Source: Lepidonotus clava
Lineage: Eukaryota > Annelida > Polychaeta > Phyllodocida > Polynoidae
Assembly (NCBI GenBank): GCA_936440205.1
Contig: OW387133.1
Span: 66,092,374 to 66,156,373 of the forward strand
Length of the DNA: 64,000 bases
Direction: 5' to 3'
Part shown: positions 36,961 through 49,749 of the stretch, piece by piece
Position numbering within the stretch: the stretch's first letter is position 1
How the letters are laid out: each line of letters opens with the position of its first letter
Translations under genes and position numbers: made by a program
Notes under the pieces: model-generated
Told to the model about the DNA's origin: nothing
Database searches by the model: none
What the model saw: only the letters and a program-made list of their open reading frames with translations

Positions 36961-39900
36961 TTTTTTTTATCATTTTTGTCGGGCTCGGGTCTGTGTGAGT
37001 TTGCACTTGCTTGGGTTTATCCTCGTAATCCATGCGAAAGAGATTTATTCTTATCAGTGCAATTTTTGTGTCTTTTTATATGACTAATAAACTCTTTCAG
37101 TGAGAGTACGGATGAAATATTAATGTGGCAATGTAATTTGTCATCCTGAGGCACCAATGTAAAAAAATATAGGGTTCAGCTCCAGTTTGGAGTGGGTCTT
37201 AGAAATAGAGGTGTAAACATAATTATCTTACGCGTACTACATTGTAGTACATGGATATTGTTTAATTAGGCCTATTGGTATATGTGTAATAAGCTGAAGC
37301 CGAATCAACATTGTTTATCGTTGTTTACATTCGTCCAGTCGCCAGTAGCAGAGATCCCTCTCCGTATACTACTTACGGTCAGCCCAGTGCCGGGTACAGT
37401 CCGAGCCCCGCGCCCCGACCCAACAATCTCATTAAAACCCACTTGGGGGCCCTGCTCCTTGCTTACCGCCGTCCGCAGCTATCATCGCTGCCTTTGTCAA
37501 TGACTTTATCGGTGCTGCAGGAGATCCGGCACCGCCGTCCTCCCGCCCTAAGCCGCCGTCGACCCGCCTAAATCGTAGGGTACACACGGAGCATTGAAAA
37601 GCAAGCGTGTCGCGGCGGCCGGCCGGGCTTCTCCCTAATCCAGTGCTACGTTCTCAGTTAGTGTTGCTGGTATTTACACGATTAGTTTAGACCAAATGTC
37701 AGACTCTCCTGGCATCCTGATGTCTTAGGTAAACGGAGTGGATTGCCATGGGGTGGGGAGGTGAAGGGTAGGGGCTGAGGTTAAAGAGGAGGGAGGGACG
37801 GGGATATATGGGTGTCTGTGCCAAGTGTGGCTATCCCCCCTCGTATGTTGGTCTCTATTCTCCCCTATTCCCTCCCCTCATACTGGCAGCTTTACTACTC
37901 GTCACACAACACAGAAAGAGCTATTGCTGCCGGATTACGCGACTTAAGTAACATATTAAGCCTGTTAGGATAGTACACGAGACGTGTGACATGGCCCTAA
38001 GCCGGGCAGAGTAGCAACAGCATTGACTGGGCTAAGCACATTAACTCCACTTTTGTCAGGATCAGCAGTGCACACAGGTGTTATATGTCACCTGTTGTCG
38101 TAGGCTATACTAGTAAGCTGTGTCAATTACAACTTAGTATTTTCCGTCCCATTCTGCTCCATGGGAAGTCAAATTGTTGACCCTACTGGTGCTTAACTCG
38201 AGATAAATCCATTAAACTGTGTCGTAAATACTTCGAGTGTAAGGTTTCAATTGAATCGATTTAAACGAGGACCCCGAGGAGTGAAACAAGCGTGTTTATA
38301 AACGGTTTATGGGGGATTAATCTCAACTTCTTGATTTGAAGTATCTATGTAGGTTTTACTTAATTGTTACATCTTCTTACATATATATACTTAATTGTTA
38401 CATCTCCTTTCCGTGCAAGTAAAAAGTCTATGTTGTAAAGAACAAGACTTAGTAAGAAATTCTGGTGTGTTGTCTTGCACATCAAAGAGAATATCTCTCT
38501 ATTATGGTATAGAGCCAGTAAAACATCAAGTTGGTATTGGTATTTAGTACTCTAGATGTGGTAAAGAATCAAAACACTGCATTTGTCAACACTTTTCGAA
38601 GAAAGGCAAATATCCATAGATGTGTTCATCAAATTTCATTCCCATACAGCAGTGTTCACTCGAACCAGACCTGAGCGGTGGAGGTTGGGGTGAAATCACG
38701 CCCACTCTGACTCTGGGGTGGGGAGCCCCCAACCGTGCAAGTGTTTTATGAGGAGTGGGCTCGCTGAGTGACATATCACGAGATGGGAGATGAAAGCCTA
38801 ACGGGCCCTACCCACAGGTGCGCCCTTTGTGACACCCTCTAACTCTTCACCCTACTCCAGCCGCCCCCCTTTACCCCCTGGCCTAGCCGCTACCCTACCC
38901 TCAGCCCCTCCACTCCCCGGCACACCTCTCTAACCTGCCGGCCCACCAGGTCCAGGTGTTCCCTAACACCATCCCACCTAGATTGTCATCGCTACACTTA
39001 CCTGTGCTTGACCAAAAAGGGCCCGGCAGAGGACGAGAACAACGCGTGATTACTGTAACACTCACAGTGTCACACGCCTCGTGTGGCCGGGTGTGTGTTG
39101 GCATTACAAAGTAAATGGTGCCCAACGGTTCACACTCAATTTTAACCTATTTACCCAGACCGCAGCTTTCATCACTGTATATGCAGCAATTGTACATCAC
39201 ACGCCCTGCTTATTGACCAACATATGTGATAAATGTGTGTATTCGGATAGAACAAAGGTCACGGCTCGTCTTCACAGAGCATTGGTGCACAGTATGTTCT
39301 ATCCTTTTGCAATTTGCTCAACAGTTCTAGAGTGTTTCCGGATGAAGGTATAACACATTGTTATTTCTACTTATGTACTTTGTTGTCCAGAGCTTTTGCT
39401 TTTATTAAAGTTGTATGTATTGTTTTAACTGGAGAATCCCATTCCCTATACACAAATACTTCCTTCAATGGCTGTGGGCATTTACAATGATGGATAATGA
39501 TATGGGCCTTACAACTATTTACAATGCTGTTCTGTCGCTTTGATTACAAATACAGATAAATTTGATTCCTTGATAATATCTTAAGTTTATAATCTATACT
39601 TGTGTGTCAGTTATTGACAACAAACATCAAAGCTTGCTGTTGAAAGTCGAGCCCGTGCTATCGGTGGGTATCATTTTAAACAGGAGTCGGGGGTGTTTGT
39701 GTCACCCGTGTGGCTTTTCATGCTCATAATGATAGCGTTGGGAGGTCCCGCCTGTATCTGCTGCTTCATTAGAGGCGTCTTCCTGTCGCAGTCGGGGCCA
39801 GGAAGACCTGCAGGTAGCCCCTCCCTTGTCTTCTAGGCGCCTCAATTGTACGGCCCTTCGTGTAGATTACAGAGGTGGTAAGGGGCCCCGCTGGGCGCCT

Positions 39901-42200
39901 GCTGAGCGATTGTTTGTGTGCATTTACCGCCGCTCCTAGTGCGCAGGACCGGAAACAAAAGAAGGGCCAACGGCGACCAGCATGCAGCGCGCGTGAGGGC
40001 CCGGCAGGGGGGCGTGCAGGGAGAGACGGGGTGCAGGGGACGGGGTAAGAAGGGGGCGGAGAGAGATGATGTACCCTGAAACTGTTAATAACAACATCGT
40101 TGGCAGTTTGGGCTTAACTTCTTGGAACTGCCTTTGTATCATTGTTTCCTTTTCTCTTTCTATTGTTTGGGCCAGCCTTGCCGGACCTACTTGCAGGAAT
40201 CTATTTATGTCCTACTGTCTGTCTGGGGCAATCCAGTTAGGGTGTTTCTATTTTATACTATGACACTATATGTATGATGCTTTTGAAAACCGAATTAGTA
40301 GACTATGGGCACCGCTTAAGCTTTCATTGTCTGAGAATGGCTAGATATATGGGTTTGTGTACTCAGCAGTTATTGCCCCCAATGAAGTGATGTCACATGC
40401 AACAATATTTTGCATCGAGATATCTGTGGTAGTCTAATTGTCCCCCATCCCTGGATCAGAAGCGAATTAAACGGCCATTTGCCAATATTGTCGCACCTGG
40501 TACAATGAAAGGGATGCCGCCAAAAATTGGCCTTTTATTAGGCTGGTCCTGGGTAGGTCTTGTCGCCTCAATGAGCTCATATAGGGGGAGGCCGAGTGGG
40601 CCGCCCGGTCCCGGCCACCGACCCCATCATGGATATAAATGGTGCGCCGCTAGCTTGGGTCACAGATAATGGGCAGGTGATGATGTGACCAAAAAACACA
40701 CAAGGTTCATGAAATCGCCATCATGGGGTGTGAGGGGGTGGTATTATAGTGGCCGGGACCACTGCTGCAGGGGCCGAGAGGGTAGGGCACCCTCTGCCAG
40801 CCCCAACCCAGCACTTGGCCATTGGGGGTGGTAGTAGTGGGGGTGGTGGGGAGGTAGGGGACCCGAAGGTCCCTGAAAAGAAACACACCAAGCGGTGGAA
40901 ATCCAACCACTAAATGCACGGGCACTCAGCCAGAGAAAAGGGCCTCGCTAAAAGCACATCCCTCCCCGGCCCAAAGTGGGGGTTTCAGTTGCCTGTGCGC
41001 CTTTTACCGGTCCTGGCCGAGAGAGAAAATTTGGCTGTCATTGCCTGTTGGGCGTCTGACAGCCGCAGGACGCGCCAACAATTCGCCGCTCACCCACGGG
41101 AGCTTGAATTTCCCCGTGCAAATGTAAACACGAAAAAGCCATTCTCATGCAAATGCCAGGGGGACAAAATCATTTCGGCACAATGCGACACGGTGACGAC
41201 AATTTTCTACGCGAATGAAAAGGTGCTGGGAGCCGCTGAAAACCGGGTCCAATTTTGCCCCCTCTGTCCGCCAGTAATTATTGGCCTATTTATAACTCGG
41301 GCCGGCCACAGTCAGGAGACCCCATAGAAACTTTACATCGGGCTCCAGCGGTGGTCCCCGAGGAGGCCACATAGTAAAGACTATTTGATTTGATCACGAA
41401 CTTTATCCCCCTCCCGCCGAGATTGAAAGGTCAGAGTCAATCTGGATTGTCTCTGAAGCCACAGGTGAAGCCAAAGTCTGCAACCACACTGTATATCAAA
41501 CTTTCAGTCACTGACAACAAGTTTAAACTTTTACTGACATCTAATCAACAAAGTGGTTGTGTTTAGGCTGTCCAATTACGTTGGTTGATGTAATAAATAG
41601 ACTGGTGAAATATGTTTCCAAAATATATGTGACCAAAAAGCAACTTTATTCTACAGAAGAATTAATAGAAAATTCCCATGGAAATAATTTCCAATCATCA
41701 CCCTTAGTTTTCAAAATGCTAATACTGATAAGTCAATGTGAGGAAAACACTTAAAAATACTAGGAGATATAATGTACTTGAGATATCTAATTCAAGTTGG
41801 GGGCGTTTGAGAACACCCAAACAGATTAATATAATCCTATCACTAATTATCAAGCAATAGTATATGACGTGTAGGTAGGCTTTCTAACTGTCTTTATTGT
41901 TTATTTCAAGTTTTATCTAATATAGCTTAAGAAGTCTGCATAGCAGTCAGAATTAAAGCTGAAGGACAAAGCAATGAAAATTAACTAATGCCATCCTTTC
42001 AAAAACGACCACTTACATACATGTGCATTATAAAAGAAGATTTTCTAGCTATTGACTCATATAGGCCTAAATGTTGAAATAATTAGATATTGTCTTGGTT
42101 ACGTATTGGTAAAGTCGAAGATCATTAAACATATTTTGTAACTACTTTCAATGTACAATAAAAATAAATAAACGCAGTAAGAAAACATATGGCTACTTCT
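36961..42200. other. Intergenic mosaic upstream of the distal promoter candidate
   Basis: GC-rich at 37.35-37.66, 38.64-39.08, 39.65-40.07 and 40.49-41.34 kb. The guanine-rich tract at 40,820-40,862 could form quadruplexes. Two octamer-like ATGCAAAT/GCAAAT words occur near 41,120 and 41,150. A homeodomain palindrome GATTAATC lies near 38,314. No gene. Confidence 0.3.
38358..38405. repeat. 17-base direct repeat, 31 bases apart
   Basis: ACTTAATTGTTACATCT at 38,358-38,374 and again at 38,389-38,405, with an AT-rich spacer. A small local duplication. Confidence 0.7.
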
Positions 42201-42319
42201 CAGGCCGAACTATATTAACCGGGTAGCCGCATCACTACTAGCAAAGTCCGCCCAGTGTGTCATTCAACTCCTGCTGCGGAGGGATTTCTGCGAGCGCCGT
42301 GCCGTCTGTGTGTGCTGGC

Positions 42320-42401
42320 CTCTGATTGGCTGTTCGCCTTGGGATAGTAAGAGGGTGGCCGGAGACCCATTATACATTGGTGTGGGCTTGAGGGATAAAC
42401 C
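42320..42401 (+). promoter_or_regulatory. Candidate distal promoter (NF-Y box and TATA-like element)
   Basis: CTGATTGGCTG at 42,322-42,332 is a full NF-Y consensus in inverted orientation. A TATA-like TATACAT at 42,371-42,377 would place the start near 42,402, about 75 bases from the CCAAT box, which is the usual distance. A second ATTGG lies at 42,376. The block is GC-rich against AT-rich neighbours. It precedes the ATG-free exon candidate, so it may be an alternative promoter of Otx. Otx genes with multiple promoters are known in sea urchins and vertebrates. Confidence 0.4.
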
Positions 42402-42843
42402 AGAGACACTATCAATCCCTATCATAGTCGCATTGACAGGGAGGTAAGCACCTTTTTACCGGGTCAACCTCTTGTTTCTGCTTCATCCCTGACTTAGAGT
42501 GGACCTAGCACGGAGTGTTGAGCCAAGGAAGCCTACCTTCTCCCCGGGACAGCGTGTGGCAACAGCACCTGTCCGAACCCAGCCGGACTCTAAATCTGAC
42601 ATCAACAGCACAGCTGGTCCCCGCTTTGCCTTACTAAGGGACTCTACAGGAGCGAGGACTGTAGACCAGCCACAGGTCTGTGTACAAATATACAGCCCAG
42701 ACATCGACAGCAGCTTACAACTGTGATAGTCGTGCCTGTGTACGGGAGTAGATCTAAAACCTGCCGGAGAACTGTCACTGAAGCCTTGGGGATCCACTGA
42801 CGACCCGTCTGGATCCCACCAACACGCGGACAACAACTTTCAG
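42402..42843 (+). other. Candidate distal untranslated exon of Otx
   Basis: This stretch ends in TTTCAG followed by GTGAGT, a consensus donor. It lies 30-450 bases downstream of a CCAAT box and a TATA-like element. It contains no ATG on the + strand, and the ATG-free run extends from about 42,192 to 42,952. For roughly 760 bases about a dozen ATGs would be expected by chance, whereas CAT (ATG on the other strand) is present several times. This is what a 5' leader on the + strand looks like. Internal splice-like signals (GAG/GTAAGC at 42,443 and a pyrimidine-rich acceptor ending CTTAG at 42,497) leave open that it is two exons, or that only 42,498-42,843 is an exon. Joining to 53,749 would give a leader in which the first ATG is the Otx start. 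Confidence 0.45.
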
Positions 42844-45800
42844 GTGAGTCAGCCAAAGGCATTGTGAGATCACTGCTGGGAGAAGAGTCCGCTGGTCTGA
42901 ATCACCTCTGTCCCAGGCCCTGACTTTGCGGTCAGGCTGTCCCTTCTGCAGAATGGGAAAGGGGAAGAGGGGCGGAAGGGGTGGAAAAGAAGGTCACTTC
43001 TTGCGGGTGGTCTTCACATTCTGCGGTCGTTTTAAAAGAATGCAATTTGACGAAACTTTTAAAAGGTGACTTTCTAAGTGGTCGCATGCCGAAAATGTCT
43101 TGTCATTGTTTTAAAAGAAGATCAAGTTGCACTGTTTTATTTCCATGTTTTATTGTTATTAGGTATTGGTACAAACATATTGCCGCAAGAACACTTAGCC
43201 GCAAAACAACACATGAAAACACTAATTGGCAAAAATATACGTCTACATGACTGTTATGATACCAATATTATTGCATAATGATAAAGCAACTCTTTAGTTC
43301 ACCACAATTTATACCAAACTTTCTTTTTTCAAAATAGATTTTTTTCCCAGCTCTCCATCAGTAAATGCCATCTAAAAGTATAAGGGCCATCAAACAACAT
43401 TGTAGGCAATGAAGTCCATCAAAGGCGGTTCCTCTCTGCCCTGCACATCAGAGAATGTACCGTTCTCACTGACGGGGGTAACCTTTGAAGCGTAAATGGC
43501 AACGGAAGGCAAATTAGCGACCATTTTCTCATAATCATTTCACAGCTTGTTGGTCACGATAATGTTAGTGAAGCCAGGGTGGTCCGTACTTTATTAGGTT
43601 GTTCCTGCCTGACAGGTAGATAAGGCCCTGACTGGAAAAGGCCATTAGCTATTTCTTTTCACCGTTTTTTTAGTCCTTTCATTGAACTGTGATTTTGAAA
43701 TTTCTCAGGCCTATTTCTGAACTACAAAATAACTAGAACTAGGCATTTAGAAGATGTTGGGTGTACAATGGCAGTACAAATGAAGATTTACTTTGACTAA
43801 TAGTGTGCTCCTTACTCAAAATTTACAATGTATACACCAATAGATAAACACAACATTTAATATTAAAGCCTACAAGTTAATTGAAGAACCAATATTTTAG
43901 GTTACTCAACGTTTCTGAATGTCTTTTTAATGGAATTATTTTTCTTACTTTTCATTCTTCTAAAGAGATTTCCTGATGGCATGATAAATATTATACCTAA
44001 TTGATTGAATGACCGAAATCATGTATCTTTCATAATTTGTATTTTTTGTTTAGGGTATCCACGAGCAATATATATTGCTATACAATAATATGTAAACTGT
44101 TTTGACATATAATGCCAGACGGGATTTGAAATGTCCTTGCCCCTATGAATTTTCACTGAGACCTTAGTAGAGCTTTAGGTAGACAGTTTTTGTGACAACT
44201 GCTGGCTTATTAGCCCGTCTTATAGGCTGCAGCCGGCCCCCGCGGACACCTAGCCCCGTCCGTGGGGCTCTAGCTCAGATAGTCTCCGAAGGGGATGCAC
44301 GGGCACACACGGCCAACAAGCGGCCAGCGGGCCTCGGCCAAAAGCCCGCCTACACCCGGCCAGCCCCTCGGCGAACGGTGAGCAAATATTTTAGTATGAC
44401 TTCTGCCAGTGCGGGTTGGGAGTATATACCCAGGGGAGGCCTGCACACACGGCTGGGGCCCGGTGCGCGCACCTGACACCAAGGTTCGGACTGCAAGACG
44501 GCCGACACCGGCTTCCTGTAAGAACTGCTCGCCCCTGACACGGCGCGCAGACGACATTTCAGTCAAATTGTCGGCTCGTTCCCGCGCCCATTTTGGTGGC
44601 AGACTCAACTCGCCGTGTCTTCGTGAACTGACCACTGACCTTCCCCAGAAAGTCCCCTCGTGCCTAGCTTACTTCTCACGCGCCCTTTTGAACCATAACG
44701 TGACAATAGCAATTTCTGGCCGTTTAGTATACTCCACTAACCAAAGACTGTTTGGAGGTAAACATTACGAAGGTCGGTTCGGGGACTCTTGGGAGGAGAG
44801 GCTGACTGTGGAACTCGTGACAGAACACCTTTCGGCCTGTGCACTAATGAACGAAAGTCAACAGAAAATGCGAGCCCTCCCCGACCGGATGCTGGTATGT
44901 CGTTTACGTCTCGTTCACACCTGGGTCTGGTTATACGTTTAACGCTCATTAAATTAACGCGCCAGGCTGTTGTTTCTGTAGTATTGTTAAAGTGGGTGAC
45001 ACTGATGTGGGCGGTGCACCTTAATAACCGTGCACACTGAAACACGACCTAGCATTGCAGGGACATTATCGGAGAAACCTCTATCCTGACACCTATGTTT
45101 GATTGCCAGCATTCTCCAAGTCGCACTGGCACTGTTTACAAAAGAGTTAAACAGAGTGTTCGGGCATAATAGTTCCGCGCCTCGGCAAGTGGTCACCATT
45201 TCCCCTTCCGGCCCCACGTAAGGTCATTAGATCATGGTGAGGACTGCAAAACTAAATGTTGATATTTAGACTTCCTGTGACCAGCTACTAGGAACACTCA
45301 AGAGGATTACACCCCTGCAGTGCCGAGAGGATTTGAGTCTAGTTTAGAAGCACCAAGGACTGCCCATTAGATGGGAGATGCAGACCAGGCAAGATAATCT
45401 TTTGTTTATCTTCAAATTGTGTGATCTATATCTTGTGTTTTTCCTGAATTGATCAACATCGGTTTGTTTGTGCACGAACTTAAAGGGATTTTAATATCAC
45501 AAGTGTGATGGAACGTTGACATTATCAAAGTTATTATAAGGTCGTTGTACCAGTTATTATTAAACAGGAAAACACGGATGTTTTTATTAGAACGCATGCC
45601 AAGTAGATGGCAGGTTCCCTGCGATTGTATTGGCATTCAAATGAAATCGGAAATTCATATGAAGCATTTGAAGCAGGAAGTGCGTGTTGTTCTGAAATCA
45701 CATTTTCATTGCGTTCAGCTATTGCATCCAAATTAGGACAGCTTACAGCCCCTCATCATATGGGCGATTAGAGGGTTTTAATCTGCTCGCCAATTACTCA

Positions 45801-46149
45801 CGAGAATCAATAGAGATTAGACGCATGCATAATAGACGTAAATCCATTTGCTCTTTCCGAACACAAATAGAAGCACGCGACAAAAGTGACTCCCCAAGCG
45901 GTAACTATATCCGTGCACTACAGGCATTGAATTGAAATAGGTTCCACTAAAAGTACGACTCAACTCTCAATTCCCTTCACAGTGTTTATTCTATAACCTT
46001 AAGAACTCAATATAGTTATATTTTATGTTGCCTATGTATCCCAATGGAAGGGTTTCACACTGACATAGTTCTTTAACCTGGGGTTAATGACTCGGAGGGA
46101 TCATCGATTATGTAACAGAGAGATTCAGGGTAATAGGGAAATTCAAACC

Positions 46150-46520
46150 CAGCCATCTTGCAACAGATGTGGGTCTGTCGGATGCCACCATTGAGGCGGC
46201 CATTATCGCGGTGCGGTCGTGCCTGCGATCCTCCTTCCGCAAGGGAAATACGAGCGGAAAGCGGTCGTTCTTGGTCGGCGGTAAGCAGGTCGATGGGCCG
46301 GCGGCGTGCCGGGAGCCCTGCCCGGCCTGCCTCCCCGCCTCCCGCCGCCCTCCGCCACCGCCCGCCCGACGCCGCCCGCCGACGCCTCGCGTCGATGGGC
46401 CGCCATTGTGTGGCCGTGCCCACCGCCGTCCTCAGGCATTGTCGGGCCGGGGCTGACGACAAAGGCGGCGGGTTGGCCGCGGCGACCGCTCCCCTCACCA
46501 CTGTAACCACCCCGGACCAG
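46150..46520. promoter_or_regulatory. CpG island
   Basis: The densest CG-dinucleotide stretch of the window, flanked by AT-rich DNA. It contains CCGCCATTGTG-type YY1-like words and a donor-like GCG/GTAAGC near 46,282. The stop-free frames on both strands (up to 215 codons on the minus strand) are low-complexity Arg/Pro/Ala translations without domains. It could be an unmethylated promoter or enhancer island inside the inferred first Otx intron. Confidence 0.4.
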
Positions 46521-47399
46521 TACATAGACACTGAAATCAATGCCCGCGCCCCCCCATTCAAGAGGGAAATAATTGAAATTTGCCATATTTGCCGGGCTCT
46601 ATTTGAATTCGGGGTTAGAAGGGGGGTTGTTGACCAAACCAAGATTGCTGTCATTTCTTTACAAAGTAGGTCTGGCCCGGTGTGACAGGGCTGAAAGAGG
46701 CAGAGGCCACATATGGCCACATTTGGTATTAATGTCCAAGGCCTGGCTGTTCAGTATTCCGGGCGCGGGGAGAGGGGGCCGATAAAAAGGCCGTGGCCGT
46801 TGTGCTGCTGCACGTTGACCTGGCAAGCAACAGGCCATCGTCACTGGGACCAAACTGATTCTGGACACAATCTAGGTCCAGGGTAGTTTCTCTTTCTACG
46901 GTATGCAGGAAACTCTCTACTAGGGTTAATGATTAGTAGAATCAGCATGTCCTATTTCATGTAAACAGCACATGTCAAGGTATGAACAAATGTGGAAATA
47001 GTGCTTAGCTGCAAACTACAGTTCATTATAAATAATTATTCACTATCCAAATAATACTTAAAGTTGATAACCATCTTCTATTTATTTGAACTTATCATTC
47101 ATCTGCAATATTGTTATCGTGAAATGCTCTTGTAGATAACCTCTCAGGTTATTTCTAGTTATCAGCGTCCACTCATCACCCTGCTGACTTCCGTATCGCA
47201 TCCTATCAGGTGACGCCAGTATAGATTGTCGACGTGAAGGTGGCGTCGTGAGACCCAACCGCTGGGGTCGCCCCCCGTGTGGGCACGCCGACTAATTACT
47301 CCAGGTTCTCGTCCACTGATAGGAGGCAGGTCTGTCCTCCTGCACCTATTCACATCAGCTGCTACAGCTAGTCGCTGATATTATGTGGCTGGGGAGCCC

Positions 47400-47413
47400 C
47401 CGCCCCCTGGTGG
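47400..47413 (-). promoter_or_regulatory. CTCF-like motif, full consensus match
   Basis: On the minus strand the sequence CCACCAGGGGGCGG matches CCASYAGRKGGCRS at every position. By composition-free arithmetic about 0.03 such matches are expected in 64 kb, more in GC-rich DNA. CTCF is an insulator/loop protein in bilaterians; use here is inference. Confidence 0.4.
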
Positions 47414-47890
47414 AAGGCGCGCCCACCTTGTCGGCGGCGACTTAACTTCACTAATTAATTGGGTTGTAACAATTTTCCACTTTTTGAGCGCGCGGCGCCG
47501 CGTGACACGCGGACGGGCGTCTGTGGGCGGACGGCTGGCCCTCTGATGGCGGCCCGGCCCGGCGCATCAACCGACGCACGCCACTTTGGGCGAAATTAAT
47601 TTCATAAATGGGCGTAGACTGTGGCGCACACGTCGCGTCCACAGGGGGCCTTGGCACCGGACCGTTTTGTGTAACAGTAATCAAGTGCGTGCTCTGTACC
47701 GGTGGTCGCAGATTGAATGGGAGGTAGAGCCGAGAGGGCTTTGATATGCTGCGGGAATAAAGGGATTCGACCTGAGGGCTCAGAGGGCACGCAGAGAGGT
47801 CAGAGGCCCTCTGGACCACTAAGTCAAACCCTCCTCCCAAAAGGCCCCCTAGAGCTCGCCTCCATCGTTTCACTCTCTGTCCCCGTCTCC

Positions 47891-47960
47891 TGACGTCACC
47901 CAATCAATCGTCGACTACATACGTCACGGTAATCAGATGACGTGTCATGACGTGATGTCA
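47891..47960. promoter_or_regulatory. bZIP/CRE cluster with adjacent CCAAT box
   Basis: A perfect CRE TGACGTCA (47,891) is followed one base later by CCAATCA (47,900), then TACGTCA (47,920), TGACGTG (47,938), TGACGTG (47,948) and TGATGTCA (47,953). Five CRE-like sites plus an NF-Y-type CCAAT in 70 bases is far above chance. CRE next to CCAAT is a common promoter layout, so a start near 47.98 kb is possible. It may equally be an enhancer. Confidence 0.5.
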
Positions 47961-49735
47961 GGAGGGAGAGGTTATTGTGGCCTCTCAGTGCGGCCTGCCG
48001 GTAAACATGATGAATAAGACAGCTCGCCGTGTATGTTCAGACCAGCCTTTCCCCCGTGTCGGGCTGCTATATGAGACCGGCAGCATTCCCCACAGCTCCG
48101 TCCTCTCCCGCTCCGCCGCGCCCCAGCCAGCTCATCATGCCGATATGGCGATATTAAAGGACAGAGATGCATTGAAAATTAATTTACAGAGCGGTGTAGC
48201 AAGCAGCGTGCCTGGCTGGTGCCGTGATTGATAGAGAAGCAGGCCCTAATCCTCTCGTCTGATTACTCGCGCCCCCGCCACTGCCTCTCATCCCTCCACT
48301 GCGCATCCACAGCGCGCAGTTCCGGAAATGAACGCAAAAGAGGGGAACAAACCCATGAAGCAGCAGTAGCCCCCCTCCTCCGCTCCTTCTCCCACCCCGC
48401 GACTCCCCTGTCCGTGTTTTGCTCAAACAGATACGCTCAAATTATACGCGCATCTATTATTCAAAGGCCACCTTTTCAGAGAAACTCCCAGTGGAGGCAT
48501 CAAGTTGGCGGTGGTGCTAGTAGCAGGGATCCAGACACGGGTAGGAGACCGTGGAGGTGGCGGCACGTCGGGCGGCGGCTGACAGAGGGACACACAGCAA
48601 CCGCCTCCAGCCATCTCACACATGCTGCTCTTACACACTCTCAACAAGCGCGCTTCTTTTTACAACATCCTCCAAAATCGAATTTTCCTCCCCACACCGC
48701 CTGTCAAGTTTCTCCCCTTTGTTTCACGCTTCTGGAGTCTAGAGTGGACGCAAAAAGGCATGAAAATTCGATAAGACATTTCTTAGGAGCACAAGCAATA
48801 TTTACAATACAAAAGGAATTTCACAATAAACCTTGTAGTTATAGTTCAGTATAGAAATAAATCTGCAAGAAAAAAGTGGTTATGATTGCATTTCAAATCT
48901 ATGAACAGTTGACTAAGAAATCGATGATATTATTAGCTAAGAAGAGGTCATTATAACTGGGGCAAAAACAAGTCTATATTCTTCCTGCTTTATTCTTAGA
49001 GAGGCAATAGCTTTTTAGTGTCTACGGTCGACCTACAAAGACCAGACAACAATTCTACTACAGTGTCCGCGTTGAGCATTTTATCCGCTCACAACACACC
49101 CGGCAGTGGAATCTAAGCAGATCTTGGTAACCTAGATGGGTAATAGGCTTTTGTCTCCCAGCTCCGCCGGCTAAAGAGCCTTGGGTCTAGAGTAGGGAAT
49201 TAGGCTTTTTTCATTCTATCCGGCGAAGGATTGCCACAAATAGGCCACCTTCATTCAGCACGATAGAGGTATTCATTGGTGGACTTTTTTCTTTAATAGC
49301 TTTTCTATGTACATTACACACAAAATGCAATACAGCTGTATATTATGCCTGGTTCTATTACCACATACATTAAGTAACTGAAGAAATAAGAAATTGACTG
49401 TATACTATAGGTTAGGGCAGCAACCCGGGGCACAGATGTTACACCGTGTCCAGTTTGTGGTTCTAAACATCTTGATTATTGATAGAAACTAATGGCCAAA
49501 CACGTGGTGGCCGTGCGTCGGGAGCACAACATAATGCCAGTTACGTGTAGGCTATTGGGGGAGGAATGTGGGTCGTTGTACAGGTGTGGCTACTTTATAC
49601 TCAGGGTTAGAAAGGTGGGTTAGGACTCAGGTGTGACCTTCCCATAAGGTGCAGAGGGAGCTGGCTACTGTTGTAAGGTACACAAGTAGGTCCCTACCGC
49701 CCCGCCCGGCAAGGCCAGCATCGCCGCATGCTGCA

Positions 49736-49749
49736 CTGCCCCCTCGTGG
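49736..49749 (-). promoter_or_regulatory. CTCF-like motif, one mismatch
   Basis: The minus strand reads CCACGAGGGGGCAG, a common CTCF core variant, in the same orientation as the match at 47,400. About one one-mismatch hit per 64 kb is expected by chance. Confidence 0.3.

Noticed and set aside
46073-46720. 215-codon open frame on the minus strand
   Set aside because: It lies in the CpG island where stops are rare, and its translation is low-complexity Arg/Pro/Ala without any domain. Frames on the other strand are equally open.
48228-48854. 208-codon open frame on the + strand
   Set aside because: No ATG at the start, no domain recognised, and length near what chance allows in GC-rich DNA of this size.
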